Part shown: positions 5,229 through 13,096 of the stretch, in pieces | How the letters are laid out: the number at the start of each line of letters is the position of its first letter | How positions within the stretch are numbered: position 1 is the first letter of the stretch | Assembly (NCBI GenBank): GCA_964471535.1 | Contig: CAYYHA010000092.1 | Location: 1-14,425 of the forward strand | Origin: CAYYHA01 sp964471535 | GTDB taxonomy: Bacteria; Myxococcota; Myxococcia; SLRQ01 | DNA length: 14,425 nucleotides | Direction of reading: 5' to 3' | The notes under the pieces: model-generated | Databases searched by the model: none | Seen by the model: only the letters and a program-made list of their open reading frames with translations | What the model was told of the DNA's origin: nothing | Position numbers and translations under genes: made by a program

Positions 5229-7709
5229 TCACCGTCGCCGCCTGACACCGACGAGCGCCACCGCGAGGAGGAGGGGCAGCACGCCCGCCCCCGCCCCGGT
5301 GGCACTGCAGTTACAGCCGGCCTGCGCCCGCTGGGTGCGGCCGTGGATGTACTGCGGGCCCCGCCAGGTCAGCTCGGTGGTGTTGCCAGCGCCATCACGC
5401 ACCTGTGCCGTCACCGTGGTGAACCCCGCGGGCAAGGCATACGCCGCGTCCTTAGACCAGGCGGAGAAGCCTCCCCCGTCGATCTGGAAGCTGTACTCGA
5501 GGTCGGCGTCGAAGACGTTGTCGACGGCATCGACGCGTGCGATTCCCGAGGCGGGGTCGACCTCGAGCCGCGCATGCGGGGGAGTCCAGTCGACCACGAC
5601 CTCGAGGCGCTCCGGTGTGGGGTCGAGCGTCCGATAGTCGTCGCGTGCGCGCGCGCGGACCTCGACCGTGTGCACCCCTTGCAGGAGCAGCTCCGGAGCC
5701 GTGACTTCGAGGGTGGGCGAGGTCTGGAAGGGGGACCAGAAGCCACCGTCCACGCGATACTGCCACTCCCAGCCGGCGTCGTGGAGACGTGCGTCGTACG
5801 CGGTCACGTTCAAGACCACGCTGGGGCGCGCGAGAGGGCGTCCCGGTGTGGGATGCAGCGCCTCGGGGGGCGGCAGCTTCAGCTCGAGGAGGCTCGCCTC
5901 GGTATCCACACGGATCGGCGCGGGGGTGCTGGGGGTGAACGAGAGATCCGCGAGGAGGCCGATGTGCTCGTAGGTCCCCGGCTTGGAGGCCGAGGGCACC
6001 ATGCCGCCGAGCTTCTTGACGTCGAGGGAGAAGCCCTGCAGGTCGGGGAGTGCGATGGGGGCGAGGGCGGAGCCGATCACCGGCTCGATGAGCCCGATGA
6101 TCGCCGGGATGATGTCGGCGAGCACCTGCGGATCCTCGGCTACGATCTCCGCGTTGCTCGCCTCGATGTTGGTGACGAGCGAACCCAGCTCACCGACGAT
6201 GGGGACCAGTTCGTTGTTGGGTGAGAGCTCGAGCCCGAGCGGCAATGCGATGTCGCTCTTCAGAGTGAAGAGCCGAACCTGCCGCCCATCCACGAGCGCA
6301 TAGAAATCCATGTGCAGGTCGGGCAGGTAGATGGTGAGGAGGGGATCCTCGATCACCTTCTTGCCGTTCTCGTCCCGATAGGTTCCGGCGCCGATGTCGA
6401 CGTAGGGCGACGCCTTGGGTCGGATGGCGAGGATCATCGGTACGTTCTTGCCTTCGGTAAGCGAGTTCAAGCTCGAGAGGAAGGTGCTGAACACGGAACT
6501 GGAGATGAAGCCCACCGCATCGGAGCTCAAGTTCAGACAGAGCCCACCTGAGCGGTAGGCGTCATAGAAGGCGGCGTCTAGGAAGCGGTCGCTGGCCCCG
6601 ATCCCCACCATGTAGGGCGTCCCCGCTGCCTCGGTGCTGAAGTCGGGGCGTGGCGGCGGCGTGTTCGGCGGCGGGGGCGCGTCTGGGACGCACGGGGAGA
6701 GTTCGGCGTCGGTAGCCGTGATCATGCGGAGGAAGAGCGAGCCACCGTCGGTGGCGATGAAGGGATCGGCGGCAGGGCCCTCGCGCTGCCCGAGCCCGAT
6801 GAGCAGGTCCATGGGTGCCTCGGGTCCCATGCCGGTGACCGCCCCGACATCCATCCGACCCGACATGCCCATGGGGCCGTAGACGCACTCACCCGTTGCA
6901 TCGTTCATGCAGTAGTTGGTGCCCGTATCGCAGGTGGCGGGTCCCCCGAGGCCGCTGCAACCCGACGCGAACTGATCGCACTTGATGCAGCTCATGTCGT
7001 CGATGGCCTTCTTCACTTCCTGTGGGATGCGCGAGTTCAGCTCGTTGTTGACGAAGCCGGCGATGAAGTCGCGAACGAATCCCCAGTCGGCGATGTCGCA
7101 GACCAGGCCTCCGTTGATTCGGAAGTCGTTCCCGGTGAGCTCGACCTGCAGGTTCTCCACACGGAAGGTGACCGCTCGGGTCATGGGATCGACGTCGAGG
7201 ACCACGTCGAGGGAGATGGGCTTGTCCTGGACCTGGATCTGGAAGGTGCAGTCGGGATGCAGGCAGAGGAGGACCCGCTGGCAGAACTCCACGGGGATGT
7301 CGCCGCTGGAGACGTCGAGCTGGGCATTCATGTGGAGACGGTTGGGCGCCACCGTCGAGAAGCCCACAGAATCGATGTTGGCCGCGATGGGACAGGGCGT
7401 CGTCCCCTTGCAGAGGACCTGCCCACTGCAGCCGCTGTCCTTGCAGCTGCCCGAGCCCCCGGGAGGCAGGTCGAAGGTGAGCGCACCGCCGAGGAACTGC
7501 GCCGCGATCCCCGCGAAGTTCTGCTCGATGAAGGCGAGGCCGGAGGGCGTGATCTCGGTGACGATGCCGTCGTAGACTCGCTGATCCTCCGGTGGCATCT
7601 CCGGCAGCGGCTCGAGGGCCGCACAGCCGCAGCCGGAGCTGTTCCCGCAGCCGGCGGCGGTGGCGGCAAGGAGCAAGAGGACGGCCGGATGGCGCCGAAC
7701 GCGATGCAT
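5229..7709 (-). CDS. Large lipoprotein: BPI/TULIP-like, Ig-like domains, MYXO-CTERM tail
   Basis: 826 residues. ATG 7707-7709 follows AGGAGGGAT. The N-terminus is a lipoprotein signal (LAATAAGC, lipid Cys21) followed by a Cys-rich linker. Residues 45-240 begin GIVTEITPSGLAFIEQNF and end in a long helix RDFIAGFVNNELNSRIPQEV. This order resembles the N-terminal barrel of BPI-type lipid-binding (TULIP) proteins. A Cys-rich insert (241-275) follows. Residues 388-565 repeat the pattern: GGLCLNLSSDAVGFISS, strands, then IIPAIIGLIEPVIGSALAPI and a Leu/Pro strand, as in the BPI C-terminal barrel. Residues 625-785 look like two Ig-like repeats (WEWQYRVDGGFWSPF; EYSFQIDGGGFSAW). The end is AGCNC (797-801), a hydrophobic helix and RRRR, a MYXO-CTERM sorting signal. 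TULIP assignment is by pattern only. It probably carries lipid or LPS at the outer membrane or cell surface. Confidence 0.8.
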   Translation of the reverse strand: MHRVRRHPAVLLLLAATAAGCGNSSGCGCAALEPLPEMPPEDQRVYDGIVTEITPSGLAFIEQNFAGIAAQFLGGALTFDLPPGGSGSCKDSGCSGQVLCKGTTPCPIAANIDSVGFSTVAPNRLHMNAQLDVSSGDIPVEFCQRVLLCLHPDCTFQIQVQDKPISLDVVLDVDPMTRAVTFRVENLQVELTGNDFRINGGLVCDIADWGFVRDFIAGFVNNELNSRIPQEVKKAIDDMSCIKCDQFASGCSGLGGPATCDTGTNYCMNDATGECVYGPMGMSGRMDVGAVTGMGPEAPMDLLIGLGQREGPAADPFIATDGGSLFLRMITATDAELSPCVPDAPPPPNTPPPRPDFSTEAAGTPYMVGIGASDRFLDAAFYDAYRSGGLCLNLSSDAVGFISSSVFSTFLSSLNSLTEGKNVPMILAIRPKASPYVDIGAGTYRDENGKKVIEDPLLTIYLPDLHMDFYALVDGRQVRLFTLKSDIALPLGLELSPNNELVPIVGELGSLVTNIEASNAEIVAEDPQVLADIIPAIIGLIEPVIGSALAPIALPDLQGFSLDVKKLGGMVPSASKPGTYEHIGLLADLSFTPSTPAPIRVDTEASLLELKLPPPEALHPTPGRPLARPSVVLNVTAYDARLHDAGWEWQYRVDGGFWSPFQTSPTLEVTAPELLLQGVHTVEVRARARDDYRTLDPTPERLEVVVDWTPPHARLEVDPASGIARVDAVDNVFDADLEYSFQIDGGGFSAWSKDAAYALPAGFTTVTAQVRDGAGNTTELTWRGPQYIHGRTQRAQAGCNCSATGAGAGVLPLLLAVALVGVRRRR

Positions 7710-7730
7710 GAGCGATCCCTCCTGCTCCCG

Positions 7731-7760
7731 AGTCTACCCGCTGGGGGAGTCCCCCCTCAA
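7731..7760 (-). promoter_or_regulatory. Possible promoter before large lipoprotein gene
   Basis: On the minus strand, TTGAGG (7755-7760, overlapping the larE stop codon) is separated by 18 nt from TAGACT (7731-7736). Each matches its consensus at 4 of 6 positions. The predicted leader would be only about 15 nt long but would still contain the AGGAGGGAT ribosome site. A GGGGG/CCCCC hairpin with a 3-nt loop (7743-7755) lies in the spacer. If real, the lipoprotein-barrel pair is transcribed separately from the sulfur operon. Confidence 0.3.
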
Positions 7761-8644
7761 ACGGCGGGGGGCTTACAGCCGAGCGATCCCGGGCGCTGCC
7801 GGTGAGCGGTGTTCAACGCACCGCGGCGGTAGCCACGCGGGTCCACCTCCACCCGGCGAAAGCCCTGCGCCTCGAAGGCGCGTTGCACTGTCGCCCGGAG
7901 GTCCGGCGACTCGAAGCGATGGAGCTCGTCGAGGCCCACCTCGATGCGCGCGAGGTCGCCGTGGTAGCGCACACGCACCACCCGGAAGCCGCAGGCCCGG
8001 AGGAAGGCCTCACATCGCGCCACCTGCTCGAGACGCGCCCGGGTGATCGCGGTGCCGTAGGGAAAGCGGCTGGCCAGACAGGCAAGCGCGGGCTTATTCC
8101 ACACGGAAAGGCCCTTCTCTCGGGCCGCCTGGCGGATCTCCGCCTTCGTGAAGCCTGCCTCGTCGAGGGGGGAGCGCACCCCGCGCTCCAGCGCCGCCGC
8201 ATGCCCCGGCGTGTGGTCGCTGCGGTCGTCGCGGTTGAAGCCGTCCACCACCGCCGAGAGCCCCTCGCGGCGGGCGATCTCCCAGGCCTGGGTGAAGACG
8301 GTGCGCTTGCAGAAGTAGCAACGGTTGAGGGGGTTTCGTGCGTAGCGGGCGTCGTCGAGCTCGTGGGTACCGTGGAGCACGAGGCGGGCGCCCAGCTCGC
8401 CGGCGATGCGCTCCGCCGCTGCCTTCTCCGAAGCGGCGAGCGACGGTGAGACGGCCGTGAAGGCGACCGCGCGAGCAGGGCCGAGGCAATCGATCGCTTC
8501 GGAGAGGAGGTAGGCCGAGTCGACGCCCCCGCTGAAGCAGACGAGCACGCTCCCGAGCCCCTCGAGGATCTCCTTCAGCTGGCGGCGCTTCTCCGGCAGA
8601 TGCTGCATTGCCTCGCCCCGCGGCGCTTCCGCTCGCTCGCTCAC
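7757..8644 (-). CDS. larE: LarE-like ATP-dependent sacrificial sulfur transferase (PP-loop)
   Basis: LarE enzymes adenylate a carboxylate with ATP and donate sulfur, in the known case from their own cysteine, to the nickel-pincer nucleotide precursor. The 295-residue product has the PP-loop SGGVDS at 38-43, NRCYFCK at 107-113, and KPALACLASRFPYG around 184-197, with C189 at the position of the sacrificial Cys of Lactobacillus LarE. It ends with the family block DPRGYRRGALN. GTG 8644 is favoured because GAGGG lies 8 nt upstream. ATG 8608 would give 283 residues but has a poorly spaced site. It begins 7 nt after the APS kinase gene. No larB or larC is present, so its acceptor here may be a different molecule. 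Confidence 0.88.
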   Translation of the reverse strand: MSERAEAPRGEAMQHLPEKRRQLKEILEGLGSVLVCFSGGVDSAYLLSEAIDCLGPARAVAFTAVSPSLAASEKAAAERIAGELGARLVLHGTHELDDARYARNPLNRCYFCKRTVFTQAWEIARREGLSAVVDGFNRDDRSDHTPGHAAALERGVRSPLDEAGFTKAEIRQAAREKGLSVWNKPALACLASRFPYGTAITRARLEQVARCEAFLRACGFRVVRVRYHGDLARIEVGLDELHRFESPDLRATVQRAFEAQGFRRVEVDPRGYRRGALNTAHRQRPGSLGCKPPAV

Positions 8645-8651
8645 CCTGCCC

Positions 8652-9830
8652 TCACTTCCTCGTGCGGCGGGCCTTCGAAGAGCTGCGCTTCTTCGCCGTG
8701 CCAGCCTTGCCGGTAGTGCGCCTCTTGGTGGTCTTCTTGGCCGTCTTCTTCGCGGCCTTCTTCGTCGCTTTCTTCGTGACCTTCTTGGCCGCCTTCTTCG
8801 CGGTCTTCTTGGCTGCAGCCTTCCGTGCCGTCTTGGCGGCCTTCTTCGTCGCTTTCTTGGCGGCCTTCTTGGCAGCCTTCTTCGCCGCTGTCTTGGCCGC
8901 CGCCTTCTCGGCCGTCTTCTTGGCGGCCTTCTTCACCGCAGCCTTCGCTTTCTCCGACGCCTTCGCCCGGGCGCGCGCCTTCTTCTCGGCCAGCTTTGCC
9001 TTCTTTGCCGCCTTGCGCTCGGCGAGGCGTCGTTTCTTCTCCGCGAGGCGCTCCTTCTTGCGGCGCTCCGCCTCCCGCTTGCGCTGCGCCTGAGCCTTCG
9101 CCTCGCGCCGCGCGGCGGCGCGGGCTTCCCGGGCGGCCTCCTTCTTCGCTTGGGCGAGACCGGCCGAACGTTTCTCGGCCTGCTTCTCTTCTCGCTGCTT
9201 CGCCTTCTTCGCCGCTTTCTTGGCCTCCGAGGCGGCCTTGCGCGCGAGCTTGGCGGCCTCCTTGCCCCGACCGAAGAGCGCGATGCCCGCCTCTTCCGGG
9301 GTGAGGTAGCCCATGCGCTCGAGTGCCTGAATGACCTTCGCTGCCGACTCCTGCACCGTTTCCGTCTCGGAGTTCACCGTCACCTCGGGTGAGGCCGGCG
9401 GCTCGTAGGGGTCGGTGATGCCCACGAAGTTCGGGATCTCGCCCGCCAATGCCTTCTTGTAGAGTCCCTTCACGTCGCGTTCGATGAGCGCCTGCACGCT
9501 GGCGTCGCAGAGGACCTCCACGAAGCGACGAATCTGCATCCGCACCTCGTCGCGCGTCTCCCGGTAGGGGCTGGTCGCGGCCGCGATGGCCACCACATCG
9601 TTCCGAGTGAGCAGCTCGCAGATCCACCCCATCCGCCGCACGTGCCGCTCCCGACTCTCGCGCGTCTCTTCGAGCACCTCGATGAGGCGGTTGGCGACCT
9701 CGTCGTCGTCGATGATCTCGACCTTCCGCCCCGCAGCCCGCAGCCGGTTGCCCAGGTAGTGGGCAAGGGTGCTCTTCCCACTGCCGCTCATCCCCGTCAG
9801 CCAGACGGTCAGCCCTCGTGTCTCGGCCAT
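8652..9830 (-). CDS. cysC: APS kinase (CysC) with long Lys/Ala-rich histone-H1-like tail
   Basis: APS kinase phosphorylates adenosine phosphosulfate to PAPS with ATP. Residues 1-180 match the family: Walker A LTGMSGSGKST (11-21), SPYRETR (87-93), RDVKGLYKKA (118-127) and NFVGITDPYEPP (134-145). The usual Leu-Asp-Gly-Asp-x-x-Arg after strand 2 is IDDDEVANRL (40-49), a divergence in the substrate region. Residues 190-392 form a second part made almost wholly of Ala, Lys, Arg and Glu, ending in KKAAKK/TKKA-type repeats and a Ser/Arg-rich terminus. This recalls histone H1-like and AlgP-like nucleic-acid-binding tails. Frame and stop are continuous, so it is a true fusion in this sequence. ATG 9828-9830 follows GAGGGAGAAGG. 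LarE starts 7 nt after its stop. Confidence 0.9.
   Translation of the reverse strand: MAETRGLTVWLTGMSGSGKSTLAHYLGNRLRAAGRKVEIIDDDEVANRLIEVLEETRESRERHVRRMGWICELLTRNDVVAIAAATSPYRETRDEVRMQIRRFVEVLCDASVQALIERDVKGLYKKALAGEIPNFVGITDPYEPPASPEVTVNSETETVQESAAKVIQALERMGYLTPEEAGIALFGRGKEAAKLARKAASEAKKAAKKAKQREEKQAEKRSAGLAQAKKEAAREARAAARREAKAQAQRKREAERRKKERLAEKKRRLAERKAAKKAKLAEKKARARAKASEKAKAAVKKAAKKTAEKAAAKTAAKKAAKKAAKKATKKAAKTARKAAAKKTAKKAAKKVTKKATKKAAKKTAKKTTKRRTTGKAGTAKKRSSSKARRTRK
8655..9263. repeat. Low-complexity DNA encoding the Lys/Ala tail
   Basis: On the plus strand the region is a mosaic of GCC, TTC, TTG and CTT units (for example GCCTTCTTGGCGGCCTTCTTC), densest at 8730-8950. It encodes Ala-Lys-Lys repeats of the APS kinase tail on the minus strand. 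Unit lengths vary, so it is degenerate rather than an exact tandem array. Such DNA is prone to in-frame expansion and contraction. Confidence 0.7.
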
Positions 9831-9871
9831 CTTCGCCTTCTCCCTCGGAATGGTCCTGCGCCAGGCCCCCA

Positions 9872-10318
9872 TCAGTCGTCGTCGACGATCTCCACTTTTC
9901 CGGGGGCACGCTCCATCAACGCCTCCACCGCCCCTTCGAAGAGGATGCGAGAATATTGGCTGCGCCGCTTTCGCGAGACGAAGACCCGCTGGGCGCCCTC
10001 GACTTCGCGTCGCGCCGCGTCCAGGAAGGGTCCTTCGATCAGCGCCGTCTCGACGGGCACCGCCGGCTCCGCGGCCGCCACTTGGGAGAGATAGGCCTCC
10101 GCGCGGCTCCGGTACTCGTCGGCCATTGCCTCGGTGGTCCTTGGCCCCGCCTCGGCAGCAAATCCTGTGCGCGCGAGGCGCTCGCGAATCGCCTCGAGGG
10201 CGCTCCCATCGAGGATGAAACACACCTTCAGCGGAACTTGCGCCGCCCGCGCCGCGCTCAAGGCGGCCTCCACCGCCCGCGGCGTCTCTCGCGTGGTCGT
10301 TGAGAGCAGCAGAATCAT
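9872..10318 (-). CDS. Usp-like small alpha/beta protein in the sulfur operon
   Basis: The 148-residue product starts with a hydrophobic strand MILLLSTTTRETPRAVEAALSAA. A second strand, LKVCFILDGS (30-39), is followed by helices, then VPVETALIEGPFLDAARREV (88-106), RVFVSRKRRSQYSRILFEGAVEALM (111-135), and a terminal strand KVEIVDDD. This resembles the universal stress protein fold: strand, helix, the acidic/Gly turn and a late basic Ser/Arg loop before the last helix. The usual G-x2-G-x9-G-S/T ATP motif is not visible, so nucleotide binding is doubtful. ATG overlaps the Mec-like stop as ATGA, showing tight coupling. APS kinase starts 41 nt further on. Its role in sulfur metabolism is unknown. 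Confidence 0.75.
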   Translation of the reverse strand: MILLLSTTTRETPRAVEAALSAARAAQVPLKVCFILDGSALEAIRERLARTGFAAEAGPRTTEAMADEYRSRAEAYLSQVAAAEPAVPVETALIEGPFLDAARREVEGAQRVFVSRKRRSQYSRILFEGAVEALMERAPGKVEIVDDD

Positions 10319-10797
10319 TCCCCCTCGAGATCGACGTCTCGGCCGACGAAAGACGCCCCGTCCCAGTGGAAGGCCCGAGCCTCGGTCGCCCGCCCCGCCT
10401 CGACCCCCACGACCAGGTACTCGACGTCGGGATAGAGGGGCGCGCCGTCGAAGAGCGCCGCGCGCTCGTCCTCCTCGGAAAAGTAGGCCCCCACGTCCAC
10501 ATGGGAGTGGTAGATGCACACCGGCGGGGTCCCGCCCGCCTCGAGCGCCTCCATCAGCCGGCTCTGTTGCCGCGGGTCCATCAGGTAGGCGGTGCGCGCA
10601 TCGCGGGGATAGGCCGCGGGATCGGCCGCATGGTACCGATCGTAGACGTTTTCCATTTGGTGCACCGAAACGACCTCGACGCGCCCGTCGCGGCGGCGGT
10701 AACCTGCTAGAATTCCACAGCATTCACGGGGATAGGCGGCCTCGGCCTGTTCGACGACGGCCGCAAGGATTTCCCGGGGATAGCGCACGCGTGCCAT
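10315..10797 (-). CDS. mec: Mec-type JAMM/MPN metalloprotease
   Basis: Mycobacterial Mec(+) is a zinc protease that cleaves cysteine from the CysO-cysteine adduct. The 160-residue product has the full JAMM signature: Glu25 in YPRECCGIL, then H97-S98-H99, seven residues, S107 and D110. Length fits stand-alone bacterial Mec. ATG 10795-10797 is chosen because MARVRYPREIL resembles family starts, with AGGA about 12 nt upstream. The alternative ATG 10842 would overlap the CysM-like gene's end by 7 nt and add 15 residues. Neighbours CysO-like, CysM-like and MoeB-like support the Mec role. In this window the carrier has an extra C-terminal Arg, so the enzyme might also trim it. Confidence 0.88.
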   Translation of the reverse strand: MARVRYPREILAAVVEQAEAAYPRECCGILAGYRRRDGRVEVVSVHQMENVYDRYHAADPAAYPRDARTAYLMDPRQQSRLMEALEAGGTPPVCIYHSHVDVGAYFSEEDERAALFDGAPLYPDVEYLVVGVEAGRATEARAFHWDGASFVGRDVDLEGE

Positions 10798-10835
10798 GGA
10801 TCGCGCTATTCCTACCACAGAGGTAGGGAAGGGGG

Positions 10836-11798
<963 letters not shown>

Positions 11799-11810
11799 CG
11801 TGGGGCTCCT

Positions 11811-12089
11811 CTAGCGGCCTCCGGCGATCGCCGGCACGATGCTCAGCTCGGCCCCGTCGGCCACTTCGGTGGCCAACCCGTCGAGGAAGCGCACGTCCTC
11901 GTCGCCATAGTAAACGTTGACGAAGCGGCGCAGCTGCCCCGCGTCGTCGAGGAGCTTCGCCTTGAAGCCGGGGTGCTTCGCCTCGAGCGCGTCGAGCACC
12001 TCAGCCACCGTCTTCCCATCGACCTCCACGGCGTCCGATCCGCCGGCGAGCTTGCGTAGGGGGGTGGGGATCTTCACTCGAACCGACAT
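11811..12089 (-). CDS. cysO: CysO-type sulfur carrier protein (MoaD/ThiS family) ending GGR
   Basis: Ubiquitin-like sulfur carrier, 92 residues. It closely follows the pattern of mycobacterial CysO: VRVKIPTPLRKLAGG near the start, LEAKHPGFKAKLLD, RRFVNVYYGDEDVRFLDGLAT, and a C-terminal SIVPAIAGG. CysO ends exactly at Gly-Gly, the site adenylated by the MoeB-type enzyme and converted to thiocarboxylate. Here one Arg codon (CGC, 11814-11816) follows before TAG. Start choice: an ATG at 12095 immediately follows the TusA stop but is only 3 nt from the GGAGG site. ATG 12087-12089 is 9 nt away and gives MSVRVKIP, which fits better. It lies between TusA and CysM genes. Confidence 0.9.
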   Translation of the reverse strand: MSVRVKIPTPLRKLAGGSDAVEVDGKTVAEVLDALEAKHPGFKAKLLDDAGQLRRFVNVYYGDEDVRFLDGLATEVADGAELSIVPAIAGGR

Positions 12090-12095
12090 GCTCAT

Positions 12096-12338
12096 CTACC
12101 TCCGATCGAGATCACCTTGGGAACTCATTTTGCGAACGGTCAGGACGGGCCGCTGCCCGCCCCACTCCAGGGACACCTCGTGGCCGAGCGCCGCCGTGCT
12201 CCGGGAGACCCGGGACGCCGCCTCGGCGTCGTCGAAGAGGAAGCGCAGCTGCTCCCCCGGTCGGGCCGCCTCGAGCGCGAGCTTCACCTGCAAGAGGTTC
12301 ATGGGGCAGCGCACGCCCGCGAGATCGACTTCCCTCAT
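12096..12338 (-). CDS. tusA: TusA-like sulfur carrier protein
   Basis: TusA-family proteins (80 residues, usual length) accept persulfide sulfur on one cysteine and hand it on. The signature is VDLAGVRCPMNLLQVKLALE with C11 as the sulfur-bearing residue. The common C-P-x-P is CPMN here, a variant in which the second Pro is lost. The rest, GEQLRFLFDDAEAASRVSRSTAALGHEV, follows the family fold. ATG overlaps the MoeB-like stop as ATGA, and GGAGG lies about 9 nt upstream inside the preceding gene. A role as direct sulfur donor for the adenylated carrier is inferred from position between the activating enzyme and the carrier. Confidence 0.88.
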   Translation of the reverse strand: MREVDLAGVRCPMNLLQVKLALEAARPGEQLRFLFDDAEAASRVSRSTAALGHEVSLEWGGQRPVLTVRKMSSQGDLDRR

Positions 12339-13096
12339 GCGGCCTGCCTCCGATGTCGGCATGCCCGGCACTCGGGGTTCGGCGGAACCGGCACGATGCG
12401 CGTGGCGGGCGCGAGCGCGTCGTGGATCCAGAGCCGGCCGGTGAGCGGTGTGCCGGCGCCGGTGAGCACCTTCAGCGCCTCGCACGCCATCACACTGCCT
12501 ATCACGCCTGCGGCGGGGCCGAGCACCCCGGCCTCGGCGCAGGGAGGCACCTCACCCGGCGGTGGCGGCGCCTCGAAGAGGCAGCGATAGCACCCCCCTT
12601 CCCTGCCCACGACCATCACCTGTCCGTGGAAGCCGACCACCGCGCCGTGCACCAGCGGGCGGCCGAGTTCCACGGCGGTGTCGTTGGCGAGGAAGCGCGT
12701 CTCGAAGTCGTCGCTCCCATCGATCACCAGATCGTGGTCCGACACGAGGGGGCGCGCGTTCTCGCGGGTGAAGCGCCCCTGTCGCGCCTCGACCTCGACC
12801 GATGCGTCGAGCGCGGCCAGGGCCAGGCGGGCCCGCTCCACCTTCGCCCGCCCGAGATCCGTCTCCCGAAAGAGGATCTGCCGGTGCAGGTTGTCTGGCG
12901 CCACTCTATCGGGATCCAGGAGGGTGAGATGGCCCACGCCAGCCCCGGCGAGGTAGAGGGCCACCGGCGAGCCGAGCCCCCCGACGCCGATGAGCAGGAC
13001 CCGCGCCCGGGCGAGCGCCGCCTGACCCGTGGCGCCAATCTCGTCGAGGAGCATCTGCCTCGACCATCGGCTGAGCTGTGCGTGGTCGAAGTTCAC
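12335..13096 (-). CDS. moeB: MoeB/ThiF-type sulfur-carrier adenylyltransferase
   Basis: E1-like enzyme (253 residues) that adenylates the C-terminal Gly of a sulfur carrier. Seen: GVGGLGSP nucleotide loop (37-44), DPDRVAPDNLHRQ (61-73), DGSDDFETRFLAN (126-138), and zinc Cys pairs C169/C172 (CYRC) and C243/C246 (CRAC). C186 in PPCAEAGVLGP is at the position of the catalytic-type Cys of ThiF/MoeB. There is no C-terminal rhodanese domain, unlike MoeZ, so sulfur must come from another protein, plausibly the TusA-like neighbour. GTG 13094-13096 overlaps the CysK-like stop (GTGA). Its substrate is probably the CysO-like protein two genes downstream rather than MoaD, since no molybdopterin gene is seen. 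Confidence 0.92.
   Translation of the reverse strand: MNFDHAQLSRWSRQMLLDEIGATGQAALARARVLLIGVGGLGSPVALYLAGAGVGHLTLLDPDRVAPDNLHRQILFRETDLGRAKVERARLALAALDASVEVEARQGRFTRENARPLVSDHDLVIDGSDDFETRFLANDTAVELGRPLVHGAVVGFHGQVMVVGREGGCYRCLFEAPPPPGEVPPCAEAGVLGPAAGVIGSVMACEALKVLTGAGTPLTGRLWIHDALAPATRIVPVPPNPECRACRHRRQAA

Noticed and set aside
4842..6224. 460-codon plus-strand frame
   Set aside because: Antisense shadow of the barrel and large lipoprotein genes; Glu/Arg/Gly-rich with no recognisable domain.
7743..7755. GGGGG-AGT-CCCCC hairpin as a terminator after larE
   Set aside because: Only five pairs with a 3-nt loop and no T-tract on the minus strand; not enough to call a terminator.
8680..8960. CRISPR or exact tandem repeat array
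   Set aside because: Units vary in length and order, there are no spacers, and the frame encodes a continuous protein tail.
8608..9093. Plus-strand Phe/Ala-rich frame resembling a membrane protein
   Set aside because: It is the antisense of the Lys/Ala tail: GCC/TTC repeats read as Ala-Phe. No ribosome site or family match.
9831..10502. Long upstream extension of the APS kinase frame (from 10502)
   Set aside because: It shadows the Usp-like and Mec genes; MAETRGLTVWLTG with a good ribosome site is the natural start.
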